Below, in pieces: positions 29,609-36,584 of a DNA stretch of 42,817 bases. Source of the stretch: a virus; IMG/VR virus record IMGVR_UViG_3300020156_000048, positions 1-42,817 of that record. One strand, 5' to 3'. Within the stretch, counting starts at the first letter, position 1. The number at the start of each line of letters is the position of its first letter. The notes beneath the pieces were generated by a model. It did no database searches. It was not told the origin of the DNA and saw nothing but the letters and a program-made list of their open reading frames with translations. The position numbers and the translations under genes were made by a program.

Positions 29609-30198
29609 ATCTCCCCCGCACTAGCCAGAAACTCCTTCACCGTCTCCGTATCCACCGCTCGGGAAAGGTGAGGAACCGGGAAGCAGGCGAAGTCCATGCA
29701 CCACATCCCGACCTGAACGAGAATCCCGGCGAGCCTCCATTGGCCTTCCTGGAGCACGAACACCCCGCCGCCTGAGTTGCCGCCAGCCGCAGGGACGGTG
29801 ATTTGTAGCCGGTTCTCCCATACGCCCTGAACGTCCCCAGTCGTGGCGATCTGCATGTGGATGTGGTTGTTGATGGGGTAGCCAATCACTACGGCTTTCT
29901 GATCGGCCACCGGGAGATCCGCCAAGGGGACACAGGGGCACCCGACTGCTACGTGCAGCAGGGCGATGTCGTCCTTCTCGTCCTTCTTCAGGAGCTTTGC
30001 CGGCAGCTTCTTAGGGCCTACGGTGATCCCCGTTCCGTCGCCTACCACATGGGCCGCTGTCAACATGAGGAACGGAGCGACCATCACCCCGGAGCCGTTG
30101 CCGCCGTTGACCTCGATTAGGTGAACCGTGGCCCGTGGGTACTCTGGAGCTTGGGCGCAGGCTGAGAGCAAAAGAAGCGTGGCGGCGAGGTAACGCAT
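29605..30198 (-). CDS. secreted trypsin-like serine protease, lipoprotein
   Basis: A 197-residue protein. The N-terminus is a lipoprotein signal with a lipobox (LLLLSAC, Cys14). The chymotrypsin-fold triad is H50 (TAAHVV), D77 (KDDIAL) and S142 (GGNSGGG). Overall it resembles V8/DegS-like trypsin-fold proteases without a PDZ domain. It would be anchored in the outer or inner membrane facing the periplasm. It overlaps the DUF5675 gene and belongs to the late lysis-region operon. Possible roles: envelope-protein cleavage during lysis, or superinfection/competitor defence in lysogens. Target unknown. Confidence 0.82.
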   Translation of the reverse strand: MRYLAATLLLLSACAQAPEYPRATVHLIEVNGGNGSGVMVAPFLMLTAAHVVGDGTGITVGPKKLPAKLLKKDEKDDIALLHVAVGCPCVPLADLPVADQKAVVIGYPINNHIHMQIATTGDVQGVWENRLQITVPAAGGNSGGGVFVLQEGQWRLAGILVQVGMWCMDFACFPVPHLSRAVDTETVKEFLASAGEM

Positions 30199-30405
30199 CT
30201 AGACCTCCGGGGGCTTTGCTACGGTGGGGTGGTTCTCAAAGCCAATGGCGATAGCTCGGCACTTCAATTCGTTGAGCATCGCTATGGTGTCCATTGCCCG
30301 GTTGATTACATTCCACACAGGCTCGTCTCGAATGGCATCGGAAAGCGCCTTGCCGGCCTTCTTGTATTCGCGTTCCCAATGCGTGAGCTGTAGGTCGTTC
30401 TTCAC
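30199..30405 (-). CDS. small hypothetical helical protein, 68 residues
   Basis: A helical protein (LTHWEREYKKAGKALSDAI, NRAMDTIAMLNELK). Adjacent to the protease start with no gap, and ATGA-coupled to the phosphoesterase above. No family recognised. Confidence 0.6.
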   Translation of the reverse strand: MKNDLQLTHWEREYKKAGKALSDAIRDEPVWNVINRAMDTIAMLNELKCRAIAIGFENHPTVAKPPEV

Positions 30406-31352
30406 GAGTATTTCTTCTCCAGATAGCGGAGGCTGACGAACATAGGGTCGTAGCGTCCGTTGTTGATCTCATGGCACATGACGATTTGCCGACGAGTGCC
30501 GTTGCCTTGCGGGGTCAGGTACTCCTCGTCGTGCAGGTAGGCGATGCCGGCGAACAGGCCGATGTGCTGGGTTTGCTTGTGGATCGCAACGTCGCAATGC
30601 TGGACGTGCCCCATAGTCGCAGAGCAGTTGCGAGTACGAAGAAGGGCGGCAGCGGTTGAGACTGGCCGCCCCATGTTCCCCGAGATGAAGTAATGGCTGT
30701 ACTCGATCTGGTCGATAGTCACGACCTCCAGGAAGTCGTGGCACTCCCAGCCTCGCCGTTGAAAGTCCAGATCCTCAACGCTCAACTTCCCGTCCAGCGT
30801 GGCGTCCAGCATCGTTGCCCGCCATATTCGCCATTCGTGATTGCCGAACGTCAGGACCTTGCGAGGGTTGTACGGGTTGTCCGGGTTCGCCCGGTTGTAG
30901 TCCTCCAGAACGCGCTCGAAGCGTTCCAGGGAGTAGTTAGCCGCCTCGATGTCCTTCACGTACCTGCGCCCCTCGTAAGAGCGCTTGCCCTTGTCGTAGA
31001 GGCTCAGGGAGGGCATGTCGGCCCAGTCGCCGATTTGAATCACGACATCCGGGCGCTTCTCGATGGCGTAATTGGCGATCCATTCCAAGTGATCGTGGGA
31101 GACGTTGGGCTTGGCTTGGATGTCGGGGATGACCATGTGAACGCGGCCGAGGCGGTCTACGGATGTCGGCTTGGGGAACTCGCGGGAGACTTGTGGCTTG
31201 AGGCCGGCGAGGCGTGCCCTCGTGACCCGGTTTTGAAAGGTGCTGCGGTTGATGCCTGCTGCGTCGGCTGCGTTTGCTGTGTTGCCGTGGTACTTCTCGA
31301 AGAGGTCTAGCGCCTCTTGCATTTGTTCTTTTGTGAGGCCGGGGTTTGGCAT
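30402..31352 (-). CDS. metallophosphoesterase with N-terminal HTH
   Basis: A 316-residue protein. Residues about 8-50 are an HTH of the Fis/HTH_8 type (DLFEKYHGNTANAADAAGIN). The rest is a calcineurin-like metallophosphoesterase: D77 in IPDIQAK (the usual H is replaced by Q), GD at 108-109, GNHE at 170-173 and a later GHVQH. A phage-type phosphatase with an HTH occurs in several podoviruses. Substrate could be nucleic acid or cyclic nucleotide, and the HTH suggests DNA. Position is late, near lysis genes. Confidence 0.75.
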   Translation of the reverse strand: MPNPGLTKEQMQEALDLFEKYHGNTANAADAAGINRSTFQNRVTRARLAGLKPQVSREFPKPTSVDRLGRVHMVIPDIQAKPNVSHDHLEWIANYAIEKRPDVVIQIGDWADMPSLSLYDKGKRSYEGRRYVKDIEAANYSLERFERVLEDYNRANPDNPYNPRKVLTFGNHEWRIWRATMLDATLDGKLSVEDLDFQRRGWECHDFLEVVTIDQIEYSHYFISGNMGRPVSTAAALLRTRNCSATMGHVQHCDVAIHKQTQHIGLFAGIAYLHDEEYLTPQGNGTRRQIVMCHEINNGRYDPMFVSLRYLEKKYS

Positions 31353-31651
31353 CAGCGTTTTCGTCGCAAGTAGGAAAAGAGCTTCGGGTTCCTTGCGTTC
31401 AGGTCAAAGAGGCCGCTTTCCAGCCCTTGAACCTGCTTCTCGGTAAGCCCTAGACCGAGGGAATCTGAGATGGCGTGGATGCACTCATGGAGAAGGGTCG
31501 AGCGCTCCTGCTCCGGGGACAGCCCTTCCTTGACGTGGATGGCCTGATTCTCAAGGTCACAAATCCCCATCTCGTCCTGCTCAAGCGGGGCAGACTTCAC
31601 GTAGTCCACCGACCACTTCTTGGCGAGGATCTTTAGATTCGCGGGCCTCAA
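31352..31651 (-). CDS. small HExxH metallopeptidase-like protein
   Basis: A 99-residue protein with LLHECIHAISD (HECIH at 55-59), the zinc-binding HExxH of ImmA/IrrE-like and similar small phage peptidases, followed by GLTEKQVQGLE supplying a possible third ligand. No signal peptide. It overlaps both neighbours. Activity is unproven; such proteins may cleave repressors or regulators. Confidence 0.65.
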   Translation of the reverse strand: MRPANLKILAKKWSVDYVKSAPLEQDEMGICDLENQAIHVKEGLSPEQERSTLLHECIHAISDSLGLGLTEKQVQGLESGLFDLNARNPKLFSYLRRKR

Positions 31652-31821
31652 TGCAAACTCCCCTCTTCCGGCTTCTCCAGCAGCGCCCTAATCGCTTCCA
31701 TTGCGATGTAAACCTGGAGGGCCGTTTCCACGTTATTCATCTTTGCCCGCTTGCATTCCTTCAACATCTCCACGCCGGCCGTCAGCATCTCCTCCGGCAT
31801 GGCGACGAAGGCGGTTTTCAT
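31648..31821 (-). CDS. small hypothetical protein, 57 residues
   Basis: Start chosen at ATG 31821, which overlaps the stop above (ATGA). Helical with Met-rich N-terminus (MKTAFVAMPEEMLTAGVEM). No family recognised. Confidence 0.55.
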   Translation of the reverse strand: MKTAFVAMPEEMLTAGVEMLKECKRAKMNNVETALQVYIAMEAIRALLEKPEEGSLH

Positions 31822-32066
31822 CTGCGCTCGATCAACAGCGTTTTGATTTCGTCGCACTTGTCAAAGAGCTTCGCCTGCACTTCCCGGTCGTGCTCGCAGT
31901 GCTTGTCGAAGCGCTCCATGAAGTCCTTGAAATCATCCTTCTCCAGCTTCCTTGCGAAGCGCTTCTCTAACCACGTCCGGGCACCCCATACAGGCACCAC
32001 GACCGCCGCAGCAGCGGCTACCACCTTCTCTAGAAGCCCGAAACTCTCGGGGTCTGGTGCGTTCAT
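31818..32066 (-). CDS. membrane-anchored coiled-coil protein (spanin- or holin-like candidate)
   Basis: An 82-residue protein. A hydrophobic N-terminal segment (VVAAAAAVVVPVWG, about 15-29) is followed by a charged helix to the end (KLEKDDFKDFMERFDKHCEHD). Topology like an inner-membrane spanin or accessory lysis protein. AGGAG lies before ATG 32066. It is the first gene of the minus-strand cluster that follows the acyltransferase insertion. Role is inferred from topology and position. Confidence 0.45.
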   Translation of the reverse strand: MNAPDPESFGLLEKVVAAAAAVVVPVWGARTWLEKRFARKLEKDDFKDFMERFDKHCEHDREVQAKLFDKCDEIKTLLIERR

Positions 32067-32253
32067 ACGGCCCTCTCCTGTATGCCAAGCCCAAAATGAC
32101 CAAGCGGACGCATATGCCTAGAAGCGCCCCAATCAGCAGCCCACCGAGCCAGCGCACAGGCCGTCCCGCATGGTGAAAATTTGATTCAGACTGTCCGACC
32201 CGTTGTTCATCTGCGCTACGGCTCGGGTATGCTTCGCGCCAAGGGGGTACAAC

Positions 32254-32334
32254 ATGCACATCGGCTGGTGGATTACTGCGGCAATGTCGATGATGGCGGT
32301 TGCTCTGTTGGTGCTCATCAGGCACATCACCTGA
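32254..32334 (+). CDS. 26-residue small membrane peptide preceding acyltransferase
   Basis: ATG 32254 follows AAGGGGGT at good spacing. The peptide is a single transmembrane helix (WWITAAMSMMAVALLVLI) with a short basic end. It stops five bases before the probable GTG of the acyltransferase, suggesting translational coupling. Too short for family assignment. Confidence 0.45.
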   Translation: MHIGWWITAAMSMMAVALLVLIRHIT

Positions 32335-32339
32335 CCGCA

Positions 32340-33473
32340 GTGCATTTGCCCGAAAGCCTGAGCAGGGCGCTTGACCACATTCGCTGGATCTCCGCGCTGT
32401 TCGTGGTCGTCCACCACGCTCGCCTGCACACCATTGGCTCCTACGGTCCAGACCTTGAGCGCGACCCGCTCTCCAAAGCCTTCTACTTCCTGACTGGCCT
32501 TGGACATGAGGCCGTGATCGTTTTCTTTGTGGTTAGTGGCATTCTCGTCGCCGGCAAGTACATTCGAGAACGCCCACCATTTATGCAGTACGCCATCGAC
32601 CGGCTGACGCGAATTTGGGTGGTCGCCATCCCTGCGCTGCTCTTTTCCATGCTCGTTGCTTGGGCGTCGATCCTGATCTTCGGCACGTACTACAGCAGCT
32701 CCGGTGAATGCCGCCCGGATGCGCTCGGATTTCTCCAAAACGCCGCATTCCTGCACAAGGCTTTCTTCCCCACCATGTGCAGCAACGGCCCGTACTGGAG
32801 CATCCACAATGAGGTTTGGTACTACTTCATGCTGCCTTTGGCGCTGATGTTCCGGCGCCCGGTTTGCGCTGCCCTCCTGGTCGCCGGAGTAACGGCCCTC
32901 GCGCTTTACGACCCCATGGATTCCCACAACACGCTTACGCGCTTTCCAATCTGGCTTGCTGGTGCGGTGGTGCTCTTGCCGATTAGAAACAGAGTCCCGG
33001 TAGCCGCTCTGCTTGCGGTATTCGTGGGCGCTTTGCTTGCGTCTCGCGGCCTGAAGCTGAATGACCTTGCCAGCGACTACCTCGTATGCGCCGCCTTGAT
33101 CGCCATGCTCCTCGGCATCAAGCACTCCAAGCCAATCCCATTCGACGGTGCGAGACTCGCTGCTTTTTCGTTCTCCCTCTACCTGACGCACGCACCAGTT
33201 CTGTTCTTTGTTCGGACATGGCTTGGTGAGCCGATACGCGGTATCACCGCACAAAGCTTGACCGTGATTGCCTCCCAGACCATTGCTAGCGTAGCGGTCG
33301 CCTACTGCTTCTACCTGCTCTTTGAGCGCCATACAGGAACGGTAAGAAAGGCCGTGCGGCACTTAGTTGGCACTCCTACAACGCTCCAGCCACGTAGAGC
33401 CGTCGAGACAGAACAACGTGATGGACATGTTCGCGCCCAGAGTAAGGGCCGCGCTCAAGCGGAAATTTCCTGA
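32340..33473 (+). CDS. acyltransferase 3 family, O-antigen acetylase-like
   Basis: A 377-residue integral membrane protein with about ten hydrophobic segments. The N-terminus LDHIRWISALFVVVHHARLH has the conserved Arg and HH of the acyltransferase-3 family (OafA/WecH type). GTG 32340 gives the family-typical start. It lies on the plus strand within the minus late unit, hence probably its own transcription unit, expressed in lysogens. O-acetylation of surface polysaccharide by such prophage genes changes serotype and blocks phage adsorption. The last about 37 residues overlap the tailspike gene on the other strand and are not family-like. Confidence 0.85.
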   Translation: MHLPESLSRALDHIRWISALFVVVHHARLHTIGSYGPDLERDPLSKAFYFLTGLGHEAVIVFFVVSGILVAGKYIRERPPFMQYAIDRLTRIWVVAIPALLFSMLVAWASILIFGTYYSSSGECRPDALGFLQNAAFLHKAFFPTMCSNGPYWSIHNEVWYYFMLPLALMFRRPVCAALLVAGVTALALYDPMDSHNTLTRFPIWLAGAVVLLPIRNRVPVAALLAVFVGALLASRGLKLNDLASDYLVCAALIAMLLGIKHSKPIPFDGARLAAFSFSLYLTHAPVLFFVRTWLGEPIRGITAQSLTVIASQTIASVAVAYCFYLLFERHTGTVRKAVRHLVGTPTTLQPRRAVETEQRDGHVRAQSKGRAQAEIS

Positions 33474-35216
33474 GTCAGCAATCGTCGTAGAGTTCGTGTT
33501 GGAGCCGCCACGGATATTGATTGTTTGACCGGCCCTGCCAGTGATGGCCGTAATGGCCGTTGCCCCGGTGTTCGCTGAAGTCCGGAAGTTCCTGCCATTC
33601 CTGGCATCAAAAGATGTCGCGTCGGCAGCTATGACGATCTCTGCATCCATGTCGCCCTGCACGTCGCAGTTGCCTTGCGAGTTGAACGATGTGCTGGAAG
33701 CGTTGGACAGGGAAAACTTGGTGGTGGACCCGTGGTCGATGTTCCCGGCGAAGTGCAGGCGGTTAGACGCACTCGACATATTGAGGATGTAGGCAGTCCC
33801 GCAGCCTTGGGTTACGTTCCCGCTGATAGCCCAATCAGCCGTCCCCGTCCCGACGATCCCGCCAACCGAGGCATTAATAATCGTGTTGCCTGTGATGGAA
33901 ACAGTCTCGCCCGTCTCATCGCTAACGACGTGAATGCCGCGAGGGTCATCAACGCAGGTATTCCCGCTGATCGCTACGGAGAAACTGTCATCGGTGCTTT
34001 CGGCGGCGACCTTGATGCCCGCGATGTCGTTGCCGAAGGTGTGGTTGCCTTGGATCGTGAACTCAGAGCAGCCCCAGCACTGAATACCGCCCTCTGACCC
34101 GGTGCCACCAGTGACGTTGGATACCGCGTTCCCTTGGATTAGGAAGTTGTTGCAGCCCTCCACATGAATTCCCATGATGGAGTTATTGACATAGTTGTTG
34201 GCGATGATGAAGCGTCGAGCTTCGTCGTCCTCTCCGTTCCCTGAAGTCGCATCGCCGGCAATCCCAATCGCTATCCCAGCGTTGGAAACCCCGTCAGCCG
34301 ACACGTCATCAATGGTGTTCCCCAAAATGACAAAGCCAACATCCTTGCCGATGTTGATTTCAATGGCGTCTCCCTTATCCACCCCGGAGAATGTGTTGCC
34401 GATGATGCGCGAGTGACTGGCCAGTCCAGTCGTGCCGAGTTGACGGATGATGCCGAAGAACGTGTTTTTGAACGTGTTGTGTGCGATCAGCGCACGCGAG
34501 CAATCCGCCGTGTTACTAAACCTGATCGTGTAATTGACCTTGTTGTTGCTGGATCCAGCGCCAGTCTCGCCCTCGAAATGACACCCGACGATCTGAACAT
34601 CCGTGCCTTCGATATCGATGGCCGCGCTGGTCCCTAGAGAATCTGAGCCACCAACGTCGAACACGACATCCACAATCTTGGATTCACTGGCACAGTCGAT
34701 GCCGGAGGCCGTGGAGCCGAGCGTGAACTTGATCTTCCCGCCAGCTCCTCGGAGAGTGACCCCGGCCGGGAGGTCCACATCGCTGATCTTGAAGGTCCCA
34801 GGGGTGACGAGGACTTCTTTGGCCCCAGAGTTCAGGGCATTGGAAACTGCCGTTGTGTCGTCGGTAGAGCCGTCCCCAGCCGGCCCGAAGTCAGCAAGGC
34901 TTACGATGTCCCGCGCCTTGGCCTGCATGGTCCGCGTGCTGGCACCATTACCGGAGGGGAGAAAGCCAACCAGCGAGGAGCCAGAGTCAGCCGCCAGAGC
35001 AGCAGTCCCCGCAGCCCCCAGCGTCGTTCTGGCATCCGCAGCCGTGGTGTCGTCTAGGACGGTCTGGGCGAAAGCGGAGACACCGAGAGCGGAGAGAGCT
35101 GCGGCGGCGTTGCTGGCAGTGATGAGCGATTCGCCAGTAGCCGTTACATCGCTACCCCCGGTTTCGGCATCGCTGAAGACCGACCCGCCGTTTTCTGCGT
35201 CTGTCCAGGTCGTCAA
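33363..35216 (-). CDS. tailspike with parallel beta-helix (pectate-lyase-like)
   Basis: A 617-residue protein. The start is TTG 35216, seven bases after GGAGG, rather than an ATG inside the preceding gene. An N-terminal head-binding-like region with Ala/Asp/Thr repeats (about 10-110) is followed by ADFGPAGDGSTDDTTAV, the start of the pectate-lyase-3 fold, and then many coils with asparagine ladders (for example GNTFSGVDKGDAIEINIG, IQGNAVSNVTGGTG). This is the layout of P22-type tailspikes that bind and cleave surface polysaccharide. Catalytic residues cannot be assigned by eye. Confidence 0.88.
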   Translation of the reverse strand: MTTWTDAENGGSVFSDAETGGSDVTATGESLITASNAAAALSALGVSAFAQTVLDDTTAADARTTLGAAGTAALAADSGSSLVGFLPSGNGASTRTMQAKARDIVSLADFGPAGDGSTDDTTAVSNALNSGAKEVLVTPGTFKISDVDLPAGVTLRGAGGKIKFTLGSTASGIDCASESKIVDVVFDVGGSDSLGTSAAIDIEGTDVQIVGCHFEGETGAGSSNNKVNYTIRFSNTADCSRALIAHNTFKNTFFGIIRQLGTTGLASHSRIIGNTFSGVDKGDAIEINIGKDVGFVILGNTIDDVSADGVSNAGIAIGIAGDATSGNGEDDEARRFIIANNYVNNSIMGIHVEGCNNFLIQGNAVSNVTGGTGSEGGIQCWGCSEFTIQGNHTFGNDIAGIKVAAESTDDSFSVAISGNTCVDDPRGIHVVSDETGETVSITGNTIINASVGGIVGTGTADWAISGNVTQGCGTAYILNMSSASNRLHFAGNIDHGSTTKFSLSNASSTSFNSQGNCDVQGDMDAEIVIAADATSFDARNGRNFRTSANTGATAITAITGRAGQTINIRGGSNTNSTTIADSGNFRLSAALTLGANMSITLFCLDGSTWLERCRSAN

Positions 35217-35220
35217 GGTC

Positions 35221-36126
35221 TTACCTCCGCGACCACTCGAAGCCGACTGTGAATACTTTGTAGTCGTCCACAGTAGAAAGAGATGATCGAGAGGCAACCG
35301 TCCCGGTGGCGCTGGTTCTGACTTTCATTTCTTGGACTACCGAGACGCCTGTTCCGGCGCTGAGGTTGTGCCCAGGGCTTGCGCTTGTGCTTGGCGCTGC
35401 GTCTGTCTCATCCGGGCACGAAATGAGAGTGTTATGGTTGGCGCTCGCATCAAACGCCCTAGCTCGAATCGTCGCCACGGTGGAGAATGCCGTAGGCACG
35501 GAAAGCGTGTCTGTACGGCGCGACGTGGTGAGCGTATTCGTCAGGTCAACGTCAAGGATCGGCGCTTTCCACGCGACCTCAAGCCCACCCCCGAAAAGCT
35601 CGTAAGCGTTGAAGCCAAGGATGTTCGCGGATCCATCAGTCTTCACAGCCCCAATCAGCCGCTTGTAGTCGTAGCTCGTCGGCATCGTCGGAGCGGTAGC
35701 GGACGTGGAGAACAGCGCATCCACGACGCCTGTATCAGAGCGCTTGATGAGCCAGATGTAGTACCAAGTGGAATTACCGACCGTCCCGGTATCCATCCCA
35801 CCAGCGTTAGTCCCTACAGCCCAAGCAGCGTCAATCTGCTTCGTGATGGCAGAGGCAAGCACCATCGACTCGGCTCCGGTCCCGTCAATGCAAGCACCGG
35901 CAGAGATGGTGATGTCGTGGTCGGTGTCGGCAGCCTGGGATTGGATGAGGCCGGAGATCGCGCCCTTCCAGAGCTTGGCGGCTACGTTCTCGGTCCAGCC
36001 TTTAACCCCGGCCTGAATAGCCCGAAGGTTGTCATCAAGCCCCGAGCCAATCGTGGTGGCTCCGCTGGGGCTGTTGGCGGCTTCGTTGGAACTCCAATCG
36101 GAAAGGTCGGTGCTGATATCGGCCAT
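35221..36126 (-). CDS. tail fibre-type protein
   Basis: A 301-residue protein with an N-terminal start MADISTDLSDWSSNEAANSP and ATTIGSGLDDNLRAIQAG, which is characteristic of podovirus tail fibre head-binding proteins, then a beta-rich C-terminal part (DTGTVGNSTWYYIWLIKRSD). It ends with GGAGG before the tailspike start. It would attach below the tail hub and could carry or orient the tailspike. No cutting domain seen. Confidence 0.75.
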   Translation of the reverse strand: MADISTDLSDWSSNEAANSPSGATTIGSGLDDNLRAIQAGVKGWTENVAAKLWKGAISGLIQSQAADTDHDITISAGACIDGTGAESMVLASAITKQIDAAWAVGTNAGGMDTGTVGNSTWYYIWLIKRSDTGVVDALFSTSATAPTMPTSYDYKRLIGAVKTDGSANILGFNAYELFGGGLEVAWKAPILDVDLTNTLTTSRRTDTLSVPTAFSTVATIRARAFDASANHNTLISCPDETDAAPSTSASPGHNLSAGTGVSVVQEMKVRTSATGTVASRSSLSTVDDYKVFTVGFEWSRR

Positions 36127-36157
36127 TTCTTGTCCTTATGGCTCTTGTTATGGACGT

Positions 36158-36182
36158 AAAAAAGCCCGGTATTTGCCGGGCT
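36158..36182 (-). terminator. intrinsic terminator between metallopeptidase-like and fibre genes
   Basis: On the minus strand AGCCCGG-CAAATA-CCGGGCT (36182-36163) is followed by TTTTT (36162-36158). It lies inside the late minus-strand transcription unit, so it would need antitermination or act as an attenuator before the fibre and tailspike genes. Confidence 0.85.
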
Positions 36183-36205
36183 CTTGGACTGCTAAATCGG
36201 TGCTG

Positions 36206-36562
36206 CTACTGGCTAGCCTTCCACTCCTTGAAGGCTCTGTGGGCCTTGTTTGGCTCGCCTACGTGGTCGTATCCCCTGCAGTGTGCTTGCTCGTGCTTCA
36301 GGTGCTCCGGGTCCTTCGTGGACAGGAACACCATGCACAGATCCCACTGGAAGTAGACCTTGGCGCACCCTACAACCGTTCCTGCGGCCTGCTCTGGAAT
36401 CCGCGAGCACCAGCGCTTAATTTGCTCGTCCGAGCCGTACACCACTTCTTCTCTGAGCTTCGGCCATCCATCAGGAGGAGGCGTGCTGTAGTCGATCTGG
36501 GTGTACGTCTGGGCCAATGCAGGCCACGAGAGCATGACAGCGAGATACGCTAGTTTCTTCAT
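36206..36562 (-). CDS. secreted HExxH-type metallopeptidase-like protein
   Basis: A 118-residue protein with a clear signal peptide (MKKLAYLAVMLSWPALAQ). HLKHEQAHCRGYDH contains HEQAH, a zincin-type HExxH with a third His in the right range. Two or more Cys could form disulphides in the periplasm. It lies between ejection proteins and tail-fibre genes and is thus late expressed. Peptidase activity is inferred from the motif only. Confidence 0.65.
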   Translation of the reverse strand: MKKLAYLAVMLSWPALAQTYTQIDYSTPPPDGWPKLREEVVYGSDEQIKRWCSRIPEQAAGTVVGCAKVYFQWDLCMVFLSTKDPEHLKHEQAHCRGYDHVGEPNKAHRAFKEWKASQ

Positions 36563-36584
36563 TACTTGCCTCCCGGCTCGGATA

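Noticed and set aside
31933-32325. minus-strand frame with a hydrophobic helix upstream of the 82-residue gene
   Set aside because: The hydrophobic part lies in the 32067-32180 gap, but there is no good start or ribosome site and the rest is a shadow of the 82-residue gene.
32133-33362. 409-codon minus-strand frame
   Set aside because: Antisense to the acyltransferase; the acyltransferase has TM helices and family motifs, this frame has none.
33363-35216. diversity-generating retroelement near the tailspike
   Set aside because: BPP-1-like podoviruses carry them, so I looked; no reverse transcriptase or template/variable repeat pair was seen.
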